The notes beneath the pieces are model-generated. The model was not told the DNA's origin. It was given only the letters and a program-made list of their open reading frames with translations, and made no database searches. Both the position numbers and the translations under genes were made by a program. This document shows positions 51,913-52,579 of a DNA stretch of 52,579 nucleotides, in pieces; within the stretch, counting starts at the first letter, position 1, and every line of letters starts with the position of its first letter. Source of the stretch: Ruminococcus sp. (GTDB taxonomy: Bacteria > Bacillota > Clostridia > Oscillospirales > Acutalibacteraceae); NCBI GenBank assembly GCA_017411385.1, contig JAFQQF010000007.1, positions 1-52,579 of the forward strand. Reading direction: 5' to 3'.

Positions 51913-52579
51913 TTAATACACATCACACTTATTTAGAAGTCGTGTGCCTGCTACGTTATAGATTACCGCCCAAGCGACCGATACGACAATGCAGATAACG
52001 AGTGAGCCGATACCGCTTGAAAGGTTTGCATTTACCGACGCTCCATAGAGGAAAATGTTGAGAAATGCCGTAGGAAGTTTAAGATTTTCAACGATTGCTG
52101 CAGCACCGATAATCAGTATGCCCGTTCCAAAGAAGAAGGATGATGCCACAGAAATGCCGAAATATCTTCTGAAGATTACGTTTAAGAAGGTATAAAGACT
52201 TGCCCAGCCAAGGCTCATAATCATTTTGCCTAAAATTGCAATTACCAGCGAAGTAAAGTCAACGCTCCAATCATAGCCTGCAAAAATACCGCCCGCAATG
52301 CCGCCGATTAAATACGCAATGCACATACACGCCATTGTAAAAGCGCATACGAGGCTCTTGGAGATCATATAATCCTGCTTTTTTGCGTGGGTTGTAAAAA
52401 GTTGCTTTACATAGCCGGATTTATAGTCGTGACCAATGAAAATTGACACCATAATACCGCCGAAAATAAACACCATATTCATATTGGCATAGTCGGCGAT
52501 GGTTTCGATTACGTAAAGCGACTTGGTTGCGGCAATAATTTGCCACACATTTGAGTATAGCGGTTCCATTGTATTGCCG
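51913..52579 (-). CDS. ABC-2 type transporter permease 2 (cut by window edge)
   Basis: At least 221 residues. The frame runs off the right edge: an apparent ATG at 52569 is preceded by in-frame codons and, by alignment with the paralogue at 50192-50998, about 60-70 N-terminal residues are missing. Five membrane segments are visible. It overlaps nothing and precedes the ATPase by 13 bases in the same operon. Confidence 0.85.
   Translation of the reverse strand, partial: GNTMEPLYSNVWQIIAATKSLYVIETIADYANMNMVFIFGGIMVSIFIGHDYKSGYVKQLFTTHAKKQDYMISKSLVCAFTMACMCIAYLIGGIAGGIFAGYDWSVDFTSLVIAILGKMIMSLGWASLYTFLNVIFRRYFGISVASSFFFGTGILIIGAAAIVENLKLPTAFLNIFLYGASVNANLSSGIGSLVICIVVSVAWAVIYNVAGTRLLNKCDVY

Overview
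The window (about 52.6 kb, moderate GC, AGGAGG-type ribosome sites, TTGACA/TATAAT promoters) looks like a chromosome segment of a Gram-positive gut anaerobe of the Ruminococcus / Oscillospirales group. The pointers are three dockerin-bearing secreted proteins, a CotH-type protein, carbohydrate-binding-like modules, a BspA-like leucine-rich repeat protein, and housekeeping operons in typical Firmicutes order. No cohesin, dnaA or rRNA is visible, so the genus is an inference.

Left accessory region (1-18.3 kb, minus strand). At the extreme left is the start of a probable transposase gene. Positions 164-6413 hold a compact locus: a 49-residue peptide gene with its own strong promoter (not a long ORF, easily missed), then an operon of a leucine-rich-repeat/dockerin protein, an HPr-kinase-like ATPase, a PqqD-like protein, an ABC exporter, a nucleotidyltransferase and a HAD-like protein. 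The accessory set resembles that of Firmicutes lasso-peptide clusters, and the peptide carries a YxxPxM leader-like motif. However, no cyclase, asparagine-synthetase-like or radical SAM enzyme is present. Positions 6482-17822 encode a 2536-residue multi-module secreted protein and a 1230-residue CotH-kinase/dockerin protein, apparently one transcript with a long structured leader.

Core region (18.3-34.5 kb). Ribosomal and housekeeping genes: rpsF-ssb-rpsR; rplU-prp-rpmA; obgE-mrnC-yitT; two M16 peptidase-like genes followed by an unusual lgt-folD fusion; a TSCPD protein; a phosphoglycerate-mutase-like enzyme; prfB; a RING/zinc-ribbon membrane protein with galU; and the ACT/UPF0210 pair. Promoters for rpsF, rplU and the small peptide overlap the 3' ends of the genes upstream.

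tRNA region (27.8 kb and 34.6-37.5 kb). tRNAs for Gly(GCC), Arg(TCT), His(GTG), Lys(TTT), Gln(TTG) and Gly(TCC), a stem-loop array with ATGAAAT linkers, a secreted protein with an internal dockerin and VVTPDEP repeats, and a SecB-like protein.

Mobile region (37.6 to at least 46.4 kb). Directly downstream of tRNA-Gly(TCC) lie a large serine recombinase, a relaxase with a second gene nested in its 3' half, MobC, a RepA-like ATPase, a DUF6076 protein, a sigma-like factor, a CAP-domain lipoprotein and a DUF6809-like protein: an integrative mobilizable element. From 46.5 kb to the right edge follow a TetR regulator, two membrane proteins, a two-component system with a short-loop sensor, and an ABC transporter with two paralogous permeases (antimicrobial-peptide-resistance type). 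These may be cargo or chromosomal; the right boundary of the element is not identified.
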